DNA of 11,412 bases from Ruminococcaceae bacterium UBA2806. GTDB taxonomy: Bacteria; Bacillota; Clostridia; Oscillospirales; Acutalibacteraceae. The position numbers and the translations under genes are program-made. The notes under the pieces are model-generated. The model saw nothing but the letters and a program-made list of their open reading frames with translations. It did not search any database and was not told the DNA's origin. The DNA lies in contig DEHG01000129.1 in NCBI GenBank assembly GCA_002351795.1, positions 1 to 11,412 of the forward strand, read 5' to 3'. Shown in pieces: positions 1 through 5,478 of this stretch. How positions within the stretch are numbered: the stretch's first letter is position 1; each line of letters begins with the position of its first letter.

Positions 1-96
1 GCTGTCGGGGACAAATACGGGCAGGCTAATAGCCGTACCGCCGATAAGCGCAGCACAAAGCGACACCGCCAGTATTTTTTTCAATGTTCTTTTCAT
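1..96 (-). CDS. secreted protein, N-terminal signal peptide only (partial)
   Basis: Reading the minus strand from an ATG at 96-94 gives 32 open codons that run off the left edge of the window. The peptide begins MKRTLKKILAVSLCAALIGG, followed by TAISLPVFVPDS. This is a typical Sec signal peptide: a positive n-region (K2, R3, K6, K7) and a hydrophobic core of about residues 8-25. No lipobox cysteine appears in the visible part; C14 lies inside the core without an LxxC context. The start is supported by a GGGAGG Shine-Dalgarno at 107-112, 10 bases upstream, and by a perfect promoter at 207-235. The mature domain lies outside the window, so function cannot be assigned. The gene is divergent from the cysteine-rich membrane protein gene at 351. 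I am confident that it is a real exported protein and know nothing of its activity. Confidence 0.85.
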   Translation of the reverse strand, partial: MKRTLKKILAVSLCAALIGGTAISLPVFVPDS

Positions 97-206
97 AACT
101 TTTTTACCTCCCGCAGGACTTGTATTGTTTTACGGAATATGCCTGCCTTACTCCAATAGATTTGCAAGATATAACAAATAAATCTCACAATTTCATATAT
201 GTTTTT

Positions 207-235
207 ATTATATAACTAAAATTTTTGTGTGTCAA
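207..235 (-). promoter_or_regulatory. consensus sigma-A promoter for the leftward secreted-protein gene
   Basis: On the minus strand, TTGACA (plus positions 235-230) is separated by exactly 17 bases (229-213) from TATAAT (212-207). All twelve hexamer positions match the sigma-A consensus with optimal spacing. Transcription should start near 200, giving an untranslated leader of about 100 bases before the ATG at 96. In that leader, a GCAGG-type arm (142-146 on the plus strand) could pair with the complementary bases at 113-117 just before the Shine-Dalgarno, but the stem is only 5 bp with a long loop. Confidence 0.88.
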
Positions 236-269
236 TATGCGCTCTGATGTTTCACTGTGTTTATTAGTA

Positions 270-300
270 TCTGCACCATTTGCCGAAATGGCTATATAAT
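270..300 (+). promoter_or_regulatory. probable promoter with a dyad in its spacer, upstream of the cysteine-rich membrane protein
   Basis: A perfect TATAAT lies at 295-300. No good -35 hexamer sits at 17 bases: TGCACC at 272-277 and TCTGCA at 270-275 (19-base spacer) each match only three positions. Within the spacer is an inverted repeat, CCATTT (276-281), GCCG, AAATGG (286-291), with perfect 6-bp arms. A weak -35 plus a dyad between -35 and -10 is what one expects of an activator- or repressor-controlled promoter. The -10 call is fairly secure; the operator role is inference. Confidence 0.5.
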
Positions 301-337
301 GTAATAGGGCATCTTTTTCCGCCCGAAATAATAAAAT

Positions 338-341
338 GGAG
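338..341 (+). promoter_or_regulatory. Shine-Dalgarno that sets the start of the cysteine-rich membrane protein at 351
   Basis: GGAG at 338-341 lies 9 bases before the ATG at 351. An earlier in-frame ATG at 336 overlaps this site and is preceded only by an AT-rich stretch with no Shine-Dalgarno, so 351 is the better start. Confidence 0.75.
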
Positions 342-350
342 ATGGATCAT

Positions 351-791
351 ATGATGTGCAGCTATGAAAGTTGTTCCTGCGTACAGGAACAGGAGCAGTC
401 CTGCAGCAAATGTGAAAACGGTCTTTCCGTACTTGTCGGTATAATCGGCGGCATAGTCTTTACGGCTGTCGTTGTTCTTCTGTTTATAAACGGCTTCCTT
501 ACAACTCTCGGTTTTTCCGGCTGGGTCGCTCTGATAAGCGCTCTTGTTTATCTTGCAGGCACTGTTGCCCTTAGCGCAGTCAGCGAAAAGGCAAAAGTAT
601 GTATCAGATGCTCTCTCGGTTCACTTGTTTTCGGTATTTTCGGAACGATTTTTTCCGGTTATCTGAGCATTGCTGCCGATATAACTGCGGGTGCGATCTT
701 TCCCGCAGTTATCGCCGGTCTTACTGCGTTTTTCTTCGCCTATATGGTCATAAGTACGCTTTTCCTGATAAAATGTCTTGTAAAGAGCTGA
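351..791 (+). CDS. cysteine-rich four-helix membrane protein, unknown function
   Basis: I do not recognise this 146-residue protein as a named family. The N-terminal 21 residues hold five cysteines (C3, C8, C10, C18, C21), including CSC and CSKC motifs. Four hydrophobic segments follow, at about 27-50, 57-78, 88-110 and 115-140. A second CxxC (CIRC, C84-C87) lies in the short basic linker between helices 2 and 3, and C142 follows helix 4. With four helices and the positive charges in that linker, the N-terminus, the linker and the C-terminus should all face the cytoplasm. Both CxxC motifs would then be on the same side and could share a metal or redox site; this is inference. The start at 351 is preferred to an in-frame ATG at 336. 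The gene is monocistronic: its own promoter lies upstream and an intrinsic terminator follows at 825-867. Confidence 0.85.
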   Translation: MMCSYESCSCVQEQEQSCSKCENGLSVLVGIIGGIVFTAVVVLLFINGFLTTLGFSGWVALISALVYLAGTVALSAVSEKAKVCIRCSLGSLVFGIFGTIFSGYLSIAADITAGAIFPAVIAGLTAFFFAYMVISTLFLIKCLVKS

Positions 792-804
792 ATAATTGAT
801 GTTT

Positions 805-822
805 ATTCTCCGGCAGGAGAAT
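805..822 (+). other. small perfect hairpin after the cysteine-rich gene
   Basis: ATTCTCC (805-811) and GGAGAAT (816-822) form a perfect 7-bp stem with a GGCA tetraloop. No T-run follows, so alone it is not an intrinsic terminator. It sits 13 bases after the stop codon and directly before the larger terminator hairpin. It may protect the 3' end of the message or simply stack on the terminator. Confidence 0.55.
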
Positions 823-824
823 GA

Positions 825-867
825 CCGGGAGGCCGGATCAGATGTGTCCGACCTCTACGGTTTTATT
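825..867 (+). terminator. intrinsic terminator of the cysteine-rich membrane protein gene
   Basis: The stem pairs CCG (825-827) with CGG (858-860), GGAGG (828-832) with CCTCT (852-856; one G-T wobble) and CGGA (834-837) with TCCG (847-850). A C-A mismatch (833/851) and one bulged A (857) interrupt it; the loop covers about 839-845. TTTTATT follows at 861-867. A long GC-rich stem directly followed by a T-tract is the classic rho-independent form. It separates the cysteine-rich gene from trmB. Confidence 0.75.
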
Positions 868-892
868 ACACTTGACAAAAAGCTTATAAATA

Positions 893-907
893 ATTCTTTT
901 AAAGAAT
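893..907 (+). promoter_or_regulatory. 7-1-7 palindrome upstream of trmB, possible operator
   Basis: ATTCTTT (893-899), T, AAAGAAT (901-907) is a perfect inverted repeat with one central base. It lies about 20 bases upstream of the extended -10 at 926-934, where the -35 element would normally sit, and downstream of an isolated TTGACA at 872-877 that has no -10 at correct distance. Dyad shape and position fit a regulator site. The sequence does not match the Fur, PerR or Zur consensus that I know. In an AT-rich spacer, chance is a real alternative. Confidence 0.35.
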
Positions 908-925
908 ATTACAAGCATTGTTCTT

Positions 926-934
926 TGATATAAT
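926..934 (+). promoter_or_regulatory. extended -10 promoter for trmB and probably the downstream operon
   Basis: TGATATAAT at 926-934 is a perfect extended -10 element (TGnTATAAT). No -35 is visible at 17 bases (906-911 reads ATATTA), which is common for extended -10 promoters. The start point would be near 941, leaving a leader of about 44 bases before the trmB ATG. Confidence 0.6.
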
Positions 935-942
935 ATACCATA

Positions 943-961
943 TATAGTTGTATAGTTGTAT
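943..961 (+). repeat. short tandem repeat in the trmB leader
   Basis: The 8-base unit TATAGTTG occurs twice in tandem (943-950, 951-958), followed by a partial third copy, TAT. It falls near the predicted transcription start and within the 5' leader of trmB. Slippage could change leader length, but there is no sign of function. Confidence 0.6.
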
Positions 962-984
962 GATAAAGGAAAGGGAAATTTAAT

Positions 985-1641
985 ATGAGAATGAGAAATA
1001 AACCCTGGGCTAAGCCCGAGCTTGAGGCTTGTGATTATTTTATAAAAGAGCCTGAGCAGTTAAAGGGACACTGGGCGGACAAATATCCGAAAAAACAGCC
1101 CTTTTATATAGAGCTTGGCTGCGGAAAGGGCGGATTTATCGCTCAGGCGGCAACAATGGACAGAGAAATAAACTTTCTGGCTATAGACCTTGAATATAAG
1201 ATGCTCGGACTTGCAAGGAGAAAGGTTGCGGCGGCATATGAGGAAAAAGGGCTTGTTCCTGACAATATACTTCTGACTGCATATAATATCGAGAAAATAT
1301 CACTTCTTCTTTCAAAGGAAGATGCAGTGGACAGGATCTATATTAACTTCTGCAATCCATGGCCGAGAAATAAACATAAAAAACACAGGCTTACTCATCC
1401 AAGACAGCTTACGCAGTATAAGGAATTCCTGAAACCGGGCGGCGAGATAAGATTCAAAACTGATGACGACGAATTGTTTGAGGAAAGTATCGCTTATTTT
1501 GAAGAATGTGGTTTTGAGATAATTTATATAACAAGAGATCTGCATAATTCGGATTTTAAAGAAAACATTATGACCGAACATGAAAAAATGTTCTCCGAAG
1601 AAGGGATCAATATTAAATTTCTTATTGCCCGCATACACTGA
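985..1641 (+). CDS. trmB: tRNA (guanine-N7-)-methyltransferase TrmB
   Basis: This 218-residue protein is of normal length for TrmB, the SAM-dependent enzyme that makes m7G at position 46 of the tRNA variable loop. Visible hallmarks are the N-terminal MRMRNKPWAK, the SAM-binding loop ELGCGKGGF (43-51), an acidic strand end at LAIDLE (65-70), the family signature INFCNPWPRNKHKKHRLTH (about 120-138), GGEIRFKTDDDELFE (about 152-166) and a C-terminal TEHEKMF (197-203). In many TrmB proteins the PWP motif is preceded by D; here it is N124, a substitution I believe also occurs in other Clostridia, so I do not read it as inactivation. The ATG at 985 is 8 bases after AAGGGA (971-976), better than the in-frame ATG at 991. 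It is probably the first gene of a transcription unit that continues into the lipoprotein gene, since no terminator follows. Confidence 0.95.
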   Translation: MRMRNKPWAKPELEACDYFIKEPEQLKGHWADKYPKKQPFYIELGCGKGGFIAQAATMDREINFLAIDLEYKMLGLARRKVAAAYEEKGLVPDNILLTAYNIEKISLLLSKEDAVDRIYINFCNPWPRNKHKKHRLTHPRQLTQYKEFLKPGGEIRFKTDDDELFEESIAYFEECGFEIIYITRDLHNSDFKENIMTEHEKMFSEEGINIKFLIARIH

Positions 1642-1671
1642 CCTTAAAACACGTTTAAAAACAGAATGGCT

Positions 1672-1692
1672 CCGGCGGCAAGCCGGGAGGTG
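1672..1692 (+). promoter_or_regulatory. Shine-Dalgarno for the TTG-started lipoprotein gene, partly within a hairpin
   Basis: GGGAGGTG at 1685-1692 is a strong Shine-Dalgarno, ending 5 bases before the TTG at 1698. Its first two Gs also close a hairpin: CCGGC (1672-1676), loop GGCAA, GCCGG (1682-1686). Folding would partly mask the ribosome site and, together with the TTG start, could keep lipoprotein translation low. The pairing is visible; regulation is inference. Confidence 0.5.
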
Positions 1693-1697
1693 TTAGA

Positions 1698-3137
1698 TTG
1701 AATAGAACAGGAAAAATAAGTTTATGTATAGCTCTGCTGCTGCTTTTATGCATGACAATGGGCGGCTGTGCAGATATAGGTCTCGGCAGCCAGTCTATCC
1801 TGCGTCCTCCGAGGGCTACGGGAAATGAGGCGGCTTTGCAGGAGATACTGAATAAAGAGGCAGGTCCTTCATATACATTAAAATATCCGCAGACAGGGGA
1901 TTACAGGGCAGCCGTTACATTTTTTGACGAGGTAAATTTTCTTTCTGCACAGACAAATAATGATAATAACGACTCTAAGACAGGCGAACAGAACCTGAAA
2001 CCTGAACAGATCAAAAAATATGCAATAGCTTTTTATTCGATAGATAATGAATCAGGCTCGCAGATGTATGTTTCTTTTATGGAAAGAAATGATCAGAACT
2101 GGAGACAGATGGGTAAATTCCCGAATCCCGGTTCAGGAGTTGACAGGGTGATCTATCAGGATATTACAGGCGACGGAAAGGGCGAATTTCTTATAGGCTG
2201 GACAAGCTATAATTCTTCACTCAACAATCTGACTGCCTATTCGATAGATAACGGCGATCTCAGAGAGATGACTGTTGACGAGTCATATTCCGATATTGTT
2301 GTGGAAAATTTTACAGGCGATATGGTAAAGGATGTCCTGTTGCTTTCTCTGAGAACGGATAAAAGTCTTTCTACTGCAAATCTTTTGCAGTATGACAGGG
2401 ACAGCAAGCGTCCTAAGACAAGCGTTTCCGTTGAGCTTGATTCAGATGTCGTTTCCTTCCAGAAAATAGCTTACGGAAAGATCGACGGCGACAGATCGGG
2501 CGTATTTATGGACTGCAAAAAGGAAGACGGCAATTATGTTACCCAGGTGCTTCACTATGATGTCAAGACAGGAAAGCTCCTGACGCCGCTTACTCCGCTG
2601 GATGACAGCTCAAAAACGCCTTCCGTTAATCCCACGATACGCAAGGATCTTATTACCTCAAGGGATATAAATAATGACGGTAAAATTGAAGTTCCGATGG
2701 TAAGCTCCATGTTCTCCACACCTAAGCAGAATCTTGGAGATGTATGTAATCTGACGGCATGGATGCAGATAAAAATTGAAACAGGTCAGCTTGAAAACAA
2801 GCTCAATACCGTAATAAACTATGCGGACGGTTATTATTTCGTATTTCCGACACGCTGGGTCGGAAAGGTTACGGGAATGTATGACCATGAAAACAGGATA
2901 ATTTCGTTCTATATGTGGAACAGTGAAACATCCGGAACTGGCGACAAGCTTTTAGAAATACACCGTTTCAGGAGAGCTGACTGGGAGCAGTCTGATCACA
3001 GCGAATATGTCAAGCTGCTGTCAGAGGACACAAATGGCAAGGATTATGTGATAGCGGGCAGGATCTTTACGACCTTTGCTGATGATGAAATAAATATAAA
3101 CGATGCGGAGCTTGAAAAATGCGTCAGACTTGTCTGA
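1698..3137 (+). CDS. lipoprotein with FG-GAP/VCBS-like repeats, upstream of a two-component pair
   Basis: This 479-residue protein starts at TTG 1698, since only this start gives the full signal peptide and a good Shine-Dalgarno spacing. The N-terminus MNRTGKISLCIALLLLLCMT leads into the lipobox MGGC with C24 as the lipidated residue, so the mature protein should be anchored on the outer face of the membrane. The chain then has several DxDG-like blade motifs: YQDITGDGKGEFLIGW (about 153-168), VENFTGDMVKDVLLL (202-216), YGKIDGDRSGVFMD (259-272) and SRDINNDGKIEVPM (321-334). These resemble FG-GAP/VCBS beta-propeller repeats with possible calcium ligands, and the second and third are degenerate. 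The last 100 or so residues carry no motif that I know. The response regulator and kinase genes follow immediately, so it may be an accessory sensor or a target of that pair; nothing in the sequence proves this. Confidence 0.85.
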   Translation: MNRTGKISLCIALLLLLCMTMGGCADIGLGSQSILRPPRATGNEAALQEILNKEAGPSYTLKYPQTGDYRAAVTFFDEVNFLSAQTNNDNNDSKTGEQNLKPEQIKKYAIAFYSIDNESGSQMYVSFMERNDQNWRQMGKFPNPGSGVDRVIYQDITGDGKGEFLIGWTSYNSSLNNLTAYSIDNGDLREMTVDESYSDIVVENFTGDMVKDVLLLSLRTDKSLSTANLLQYDRDSKRPKTSVSVELDSDVVSFQKIAYGKIDGDRSGVFMDCKKEDGNYVTQVLHYDVKTGKLLTPLTPLDDSSKTPSVNPTIRKDLITSRDINNDGKIEVPMVSSMFSTPKQNLGDVCNLTAWMQIKIETGQLENKLNTVINYADGYYFVFPTRWVGKVTGMYDHENRIISFYMWNSETSGTGDKLLEIHRFRRADWEQSDHSEYVKLLSEDTNGKDYVIAGRIFTTFADDEININDAELEKCVRLV

Positions 3138-3207
3138 AAGGCAAGGATGTTATAAAGCACCGTTTGCGGAAAAATGTATAAATTCAAGACCGAAAGGATG
3201 ATATGAT

Positions 3208-3909
3208 TTGAAAAATATATTGGTTGCAGAGGATGAAACAGCGATCCGTGATTTTGTCGTAATAAACCTTGAAAGAGCAGGGTATAATGTTACCGAGGCG
3301 GAAAACGGTGCGGTAGCTTTGCAGAAATATGATGAAGCAAACGGAGATTTCGATATTGCAGTGCTTGATATCATGATGCCTGTAATGGACGGTCTTTCCG
3401 TATGCAAGGAACTGAGAAAGCGCAACGGCGAGCTTGGTATAATCATGCTTACCGCAAAGACTCAGGAAATGGATAAGGTATCCGGACTTATGCACGGCGC
3501 AGATGATTATGTTACAAAGCCCTTCTCTCCGATGGAGCTTGTGGCAAGGGTCGATGCGCTTTACAGAAGGATAGCTATTTCAGAAATGAGAAGCGAAAAC
3601 AATTTCAAGGAAGAAATACGTTCGGGAGATTTTATACTGAATCTGAAAAATCATTCCCTCAAGAAAAACGGAAAGCAGATAGAGCTTACACAGGTAGAAT
3701 TCCAGATCATGGAATACTTTTTCTCAAATCCCGGAAATGCGCTTGACAGAAGTGCAATACTTAAATATGTATGGGGCGAGCAGTATGTTGGCGAAGAAAA
3801 GATCGTTGACGTTAATATCCGCCGTCTTAGGATGAAGGTGGAGGATAATCCGTCATCTCCCAAATACATAGTAACTGTATGGGGTCTTGGCTATAAATGG
3901 GAAGCTTGA
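3208..3909 (+). CDS. OmpR/PhoB-family response regulator
   Basis: The 233-residue protein has a receiver domain (about 1-120) with acidic pair E8-D9, phospho-acceptor D54 in AVLDIMMP, T82 in the MLTAK motif and K104 in the TKPF motif: a complete, functional-looking set. A winged-helix DNA-binding domain follows (about 135-232), ending in VDVNIRRLRMKVE and the wing hairpin with GLGYKW (227-232). It is therefore a phosphorylation-controlled transcription factor, paired by position with the kinase gene downstream. The start is TTG at 3208, 9 bases after AAAGGA (3193-3198). The two ATGs closer to that site (3198 and 3203) are out of frame. Length is normal for the family. The symbol is left blank because PhoB-like, ResD-like and WalR-like members cannot be separated by eye; target genes are unknown. 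Confidence 0.94.
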   Translation: MKNILVAEDETAIRDFVVINLERAGYNVTEAENGAVALQKYDEANGDFDIAVLDIMMPVMDGLSVCKELRKRNGELGIIMLTAKTQEMDKVSGLMHGADDYVTKPFSPMELVARVDALYRRIAISEMRSENNFKEEIRSGDFILNLKNHSLKKNGKQIELTQVEFQIMEYFFSNPGNALDRSAILKYVWGEQYVGEEKIVDVNIRRLRMKVEDNPSSPKYIVTVWGLGYKWEA

Positions 3910-3933
3910 TAAAGCTGTTTTTCATACATTAAA

Positions 3934-3973
3934 CAGAGGCGTCTCTGAAAACCTGCTTTTCAGAGCTTGCCTT
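3934..3973 (+). repeat. hairpin region between regulator and kinase genes, with alternative pairings
   Basis: CTCTGAAAA (3943-3951) and TTTTCAGAG (3957-3965) form a perfect 9-bp stem with loop CCTGC. AGGC (3937-3940) and GCCT (3969-3972) extend it beyond a small internal loop. The same CTCTG (3943-3947) can instead pair with CAGAG at 3934-3938 (loop GCGT), so the two stems exclude each other. No T-run follows. The element ends about 37 bases before the kinase Shine-Dalgarno. Its left half resembles the last 18 bases of the window. It could be a message-processing or attenuation element, or a small dispersed palindromic repeat. Confidence 0.65.
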
Positions 3974-4009
3974 GATTGAGTTGCGCTCGGCTGATATACC
4001 GAATACTGC

Positions 4010-4016
4010 GGGAGGG
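4010..4016 (+). promoter_or_regulatory. Shine-Dalgarno that sets the kinase start at GTG 4023
   Basis: GGGAGGG at 4010-4016 has near-ideal spacing to the GTG at 4023 (7 bases from GGAGG). The frame is open further back to a TTG at 3972, but that codon falls in the arm of the intergenic hairpin and has no Shine-Dalgarno. Confidence 0.85.
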
Positions 4017-4022
4017 CGATTT

Positions 4023-5459
4023 GTGAAAGGAATTACAAAACGGTGGGTGCTTAATACATTCGCCGTGATACTGATAATATTATGTATTCTTATCATTGCC
4101 TTTGCATTGATAGTTCAGAATTTTTATTATAACGGAATAAGACAGACGCTTATAGGACGTTCAAGTGAGATTGTCAATATTTTCAAGGACAGCGGAGATA
4201 CAGGCGAACAGTTTGTTGATAAGGCAAGGAACTATGTCGAGAATTTTACCGATAAGGAACAGATGGAGCTTACGGTTATAAACCGCAGCGGCAAAGCTGT
4301 TATAAAATCAACAGGCTTTACTCCCGATAACAGTGAACCTATGATGGATTATGACATGGCGCTTGCCAGCAAGGATCACAGCGGAGACTGGCACGGTGAA
4401 ATAAGCTCGGGAGAGAATGTCATGGCTCTGACAAGAGTTATCACAAACAGCAGTAATGATCCCGTCGGGGCTATAAGATATGTAGTTTCCCTTGAAGAAG
4501 CTGACAGGAAGATATTTATTGCTATTTCTCTTGTATGTCTTGTCGGTCTGCTTATTATGTTCTTTATTTTCATTTCAAGTACATATTTTTTGGGGTCTAT
4601 AGTACGCCCTGTCCGTGAGATAGGTGAAACAGCCAAAAAGATCGCCCAGGGTGATTTCAATGCACGGATCAATAAATTCTATGATGATGAGATCGGCGAT
4701 CTGTGCGATACGATAAACTATATGGCGGGAGAACTCGGAACAGCGGATAAAATGAAAACGGATTTTATATCCTCGGTATCTCATGAGCTTCGTACACCGC
4801 TTACAGCTATAAAGGGCTGGGCTGAAACGATGCAGATGGACGGCTTTCAGGATAAGAAAACACTTCAAAAGGGTATAAATATAATTATCAAGGAAACGGA
4901 ACGACTTGGCGGAATAGTTGAGGAGGTTCTTGATTTTTCAAGGATACAGCAGGACAGGATGATACTCATTATGGACAGAGTGGATCTTATTGCCGAGCTT
5001 GATGAATCAATTTATATGCTGAAGGAAAAGGCAAATCGTGAGAATAAGCATATTGTATATGAAGCGCCTGAAATGCTTCCTATAATTGTAGGCGACAGGA
5101 ACAGGCTCAGACAGGTTTTCTTTAATGTAATAGATAATGCATTGAAATATTCTTCACCGGACAGCATTGTAAATGTAACAGCCGGTGCAGATGATGAAAA
5201 TATCATAATTACCGTTGAGGATCACGGCTGCGGTATTTCTGCAGAGGATCTGCCAAAGGTAAAACAGAAATTCTATAAGGCAAATCAGACAGTAAGAGGA
5301 TCGGGTATCGGTCTTGCAGTCGCTGATGAGATAATGAAGCTGCATCACGGCACCCTTGATATCGACAGCACCGAGGGCGTCGGAACTAAGGTAACGATAC
5401 AGCTGCCCGTTATCAATGAGAATCAGGGCGGGGATAATGATGAACAGACGGAAGAGTGA
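4023..5459 (+). CDS. sensor histidine kinase (HAMP, HisKA, HATPase)
   Basis: From the GTG at 4023 the protein has 478 residues. A membrane helix (about 9-31) is followed by an extracytoplasmic region of about 130 residues (32-162), a second helix (about 163-188), a HAMP linker (about 190-243), a HisKA domain with H-box SVSHELRTPL (phospho-acceptor H254) and a HATPase domain. The ATPase domain shows the N-box NVIDNALKY (368-376), G1 EDHGCGIS (399-406), the F-box KFYKA (416-420) and G2 GSGIGLAV (426-433). All catalytic motifs are present, so it should autophosphorylate and pass phosphate to the regulator encoded upstream, 113 bases away. The sensory region has no motif that I can name; a PAS/PDC-like fold is plausible from its position and length. 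The acidic C-terminal tail (ENQGGDNDEQTEE) looks disordered. The DUF1385 gene begins 19 bases after the stop, suggesting cotranscription. The signal sensed is unknown. Confidence 0.94.
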   Translation: MKGITKRWVLNTFAVILIILCILIIAFALIVQNFYYNGIRQTLIGRSSEIVNIFKDSGDTGEQFVDKARNYVENFTDKEQMELTVINRSGKAVIKSTGFTPDNSEPMMDYDMALASKDHSGDWHGEISSGENVMALTRVITNSSNDPVGAIRYVVSLEEADRKIFIAISLVCLVGLLIMFFIFISSTYFLGSIVRPVREIGETAKKIAQGDFNARINKFYDDEIGDLCDTINYMAGELGTADKMKTDFISSVSHELRTPLTAIKGWAETMQMDGFQDKKTLQKGINIIIKETERLGGIVEEVLDFSRIQQDRMILIMDRVDLIAELDESIYMLKEKANRENKHIVYEAPEMLPIIVGDRNRLRQVFFNVIDNALKYSSPDSIVNVTAGADDENIIITVEDHGCGISAEDLPKVKQKFYKANQTVRGSGIGLAVADEIMKLHHGTLDIDSTEGVGTKVTIQLPVINENQGGDNDEQTEE

Positions 5460-5478
5460 AAGAGGGTAAAGTATATAA

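Noticed and set aside
124..128. Loss of function in TrmB because the PWP motif is preceded by N (protein residues 124-128, not bases)
   Set aside because: All other TrmB motifs are intact and I believe N at this place occurs in other Clostridial TrmB proteins, so inactivation is not supported.
336..350. Upstream ATG as start of the cysteine-rich membrane protein
   Set aside because: It has no Shine-Dalgarno and overlaps the GGAG that serves the ATG at 351.
872..877. TTGACA as the -35 of a trmB promoter
   Set aside because: No acceptable -10 lies 16-18 bases downstream (895-900 reads TCTTTT); kept only as an orphan element in a finding.
3943..3965. Intrinsic terminator between regulator and kinase
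   Set aside because: The stem is A/T-rich at its top and no T-run follows it, so full termination is unlikely.
3972..4022. N-terminal extension of the histidine kinase from TTG 3972
   Set aside because: The codon is in the arm of the intergenic hairpin, has no ribosome site and adds 17 residues unlike a kinase N-terminus; GTG 4023 has an excellent site.
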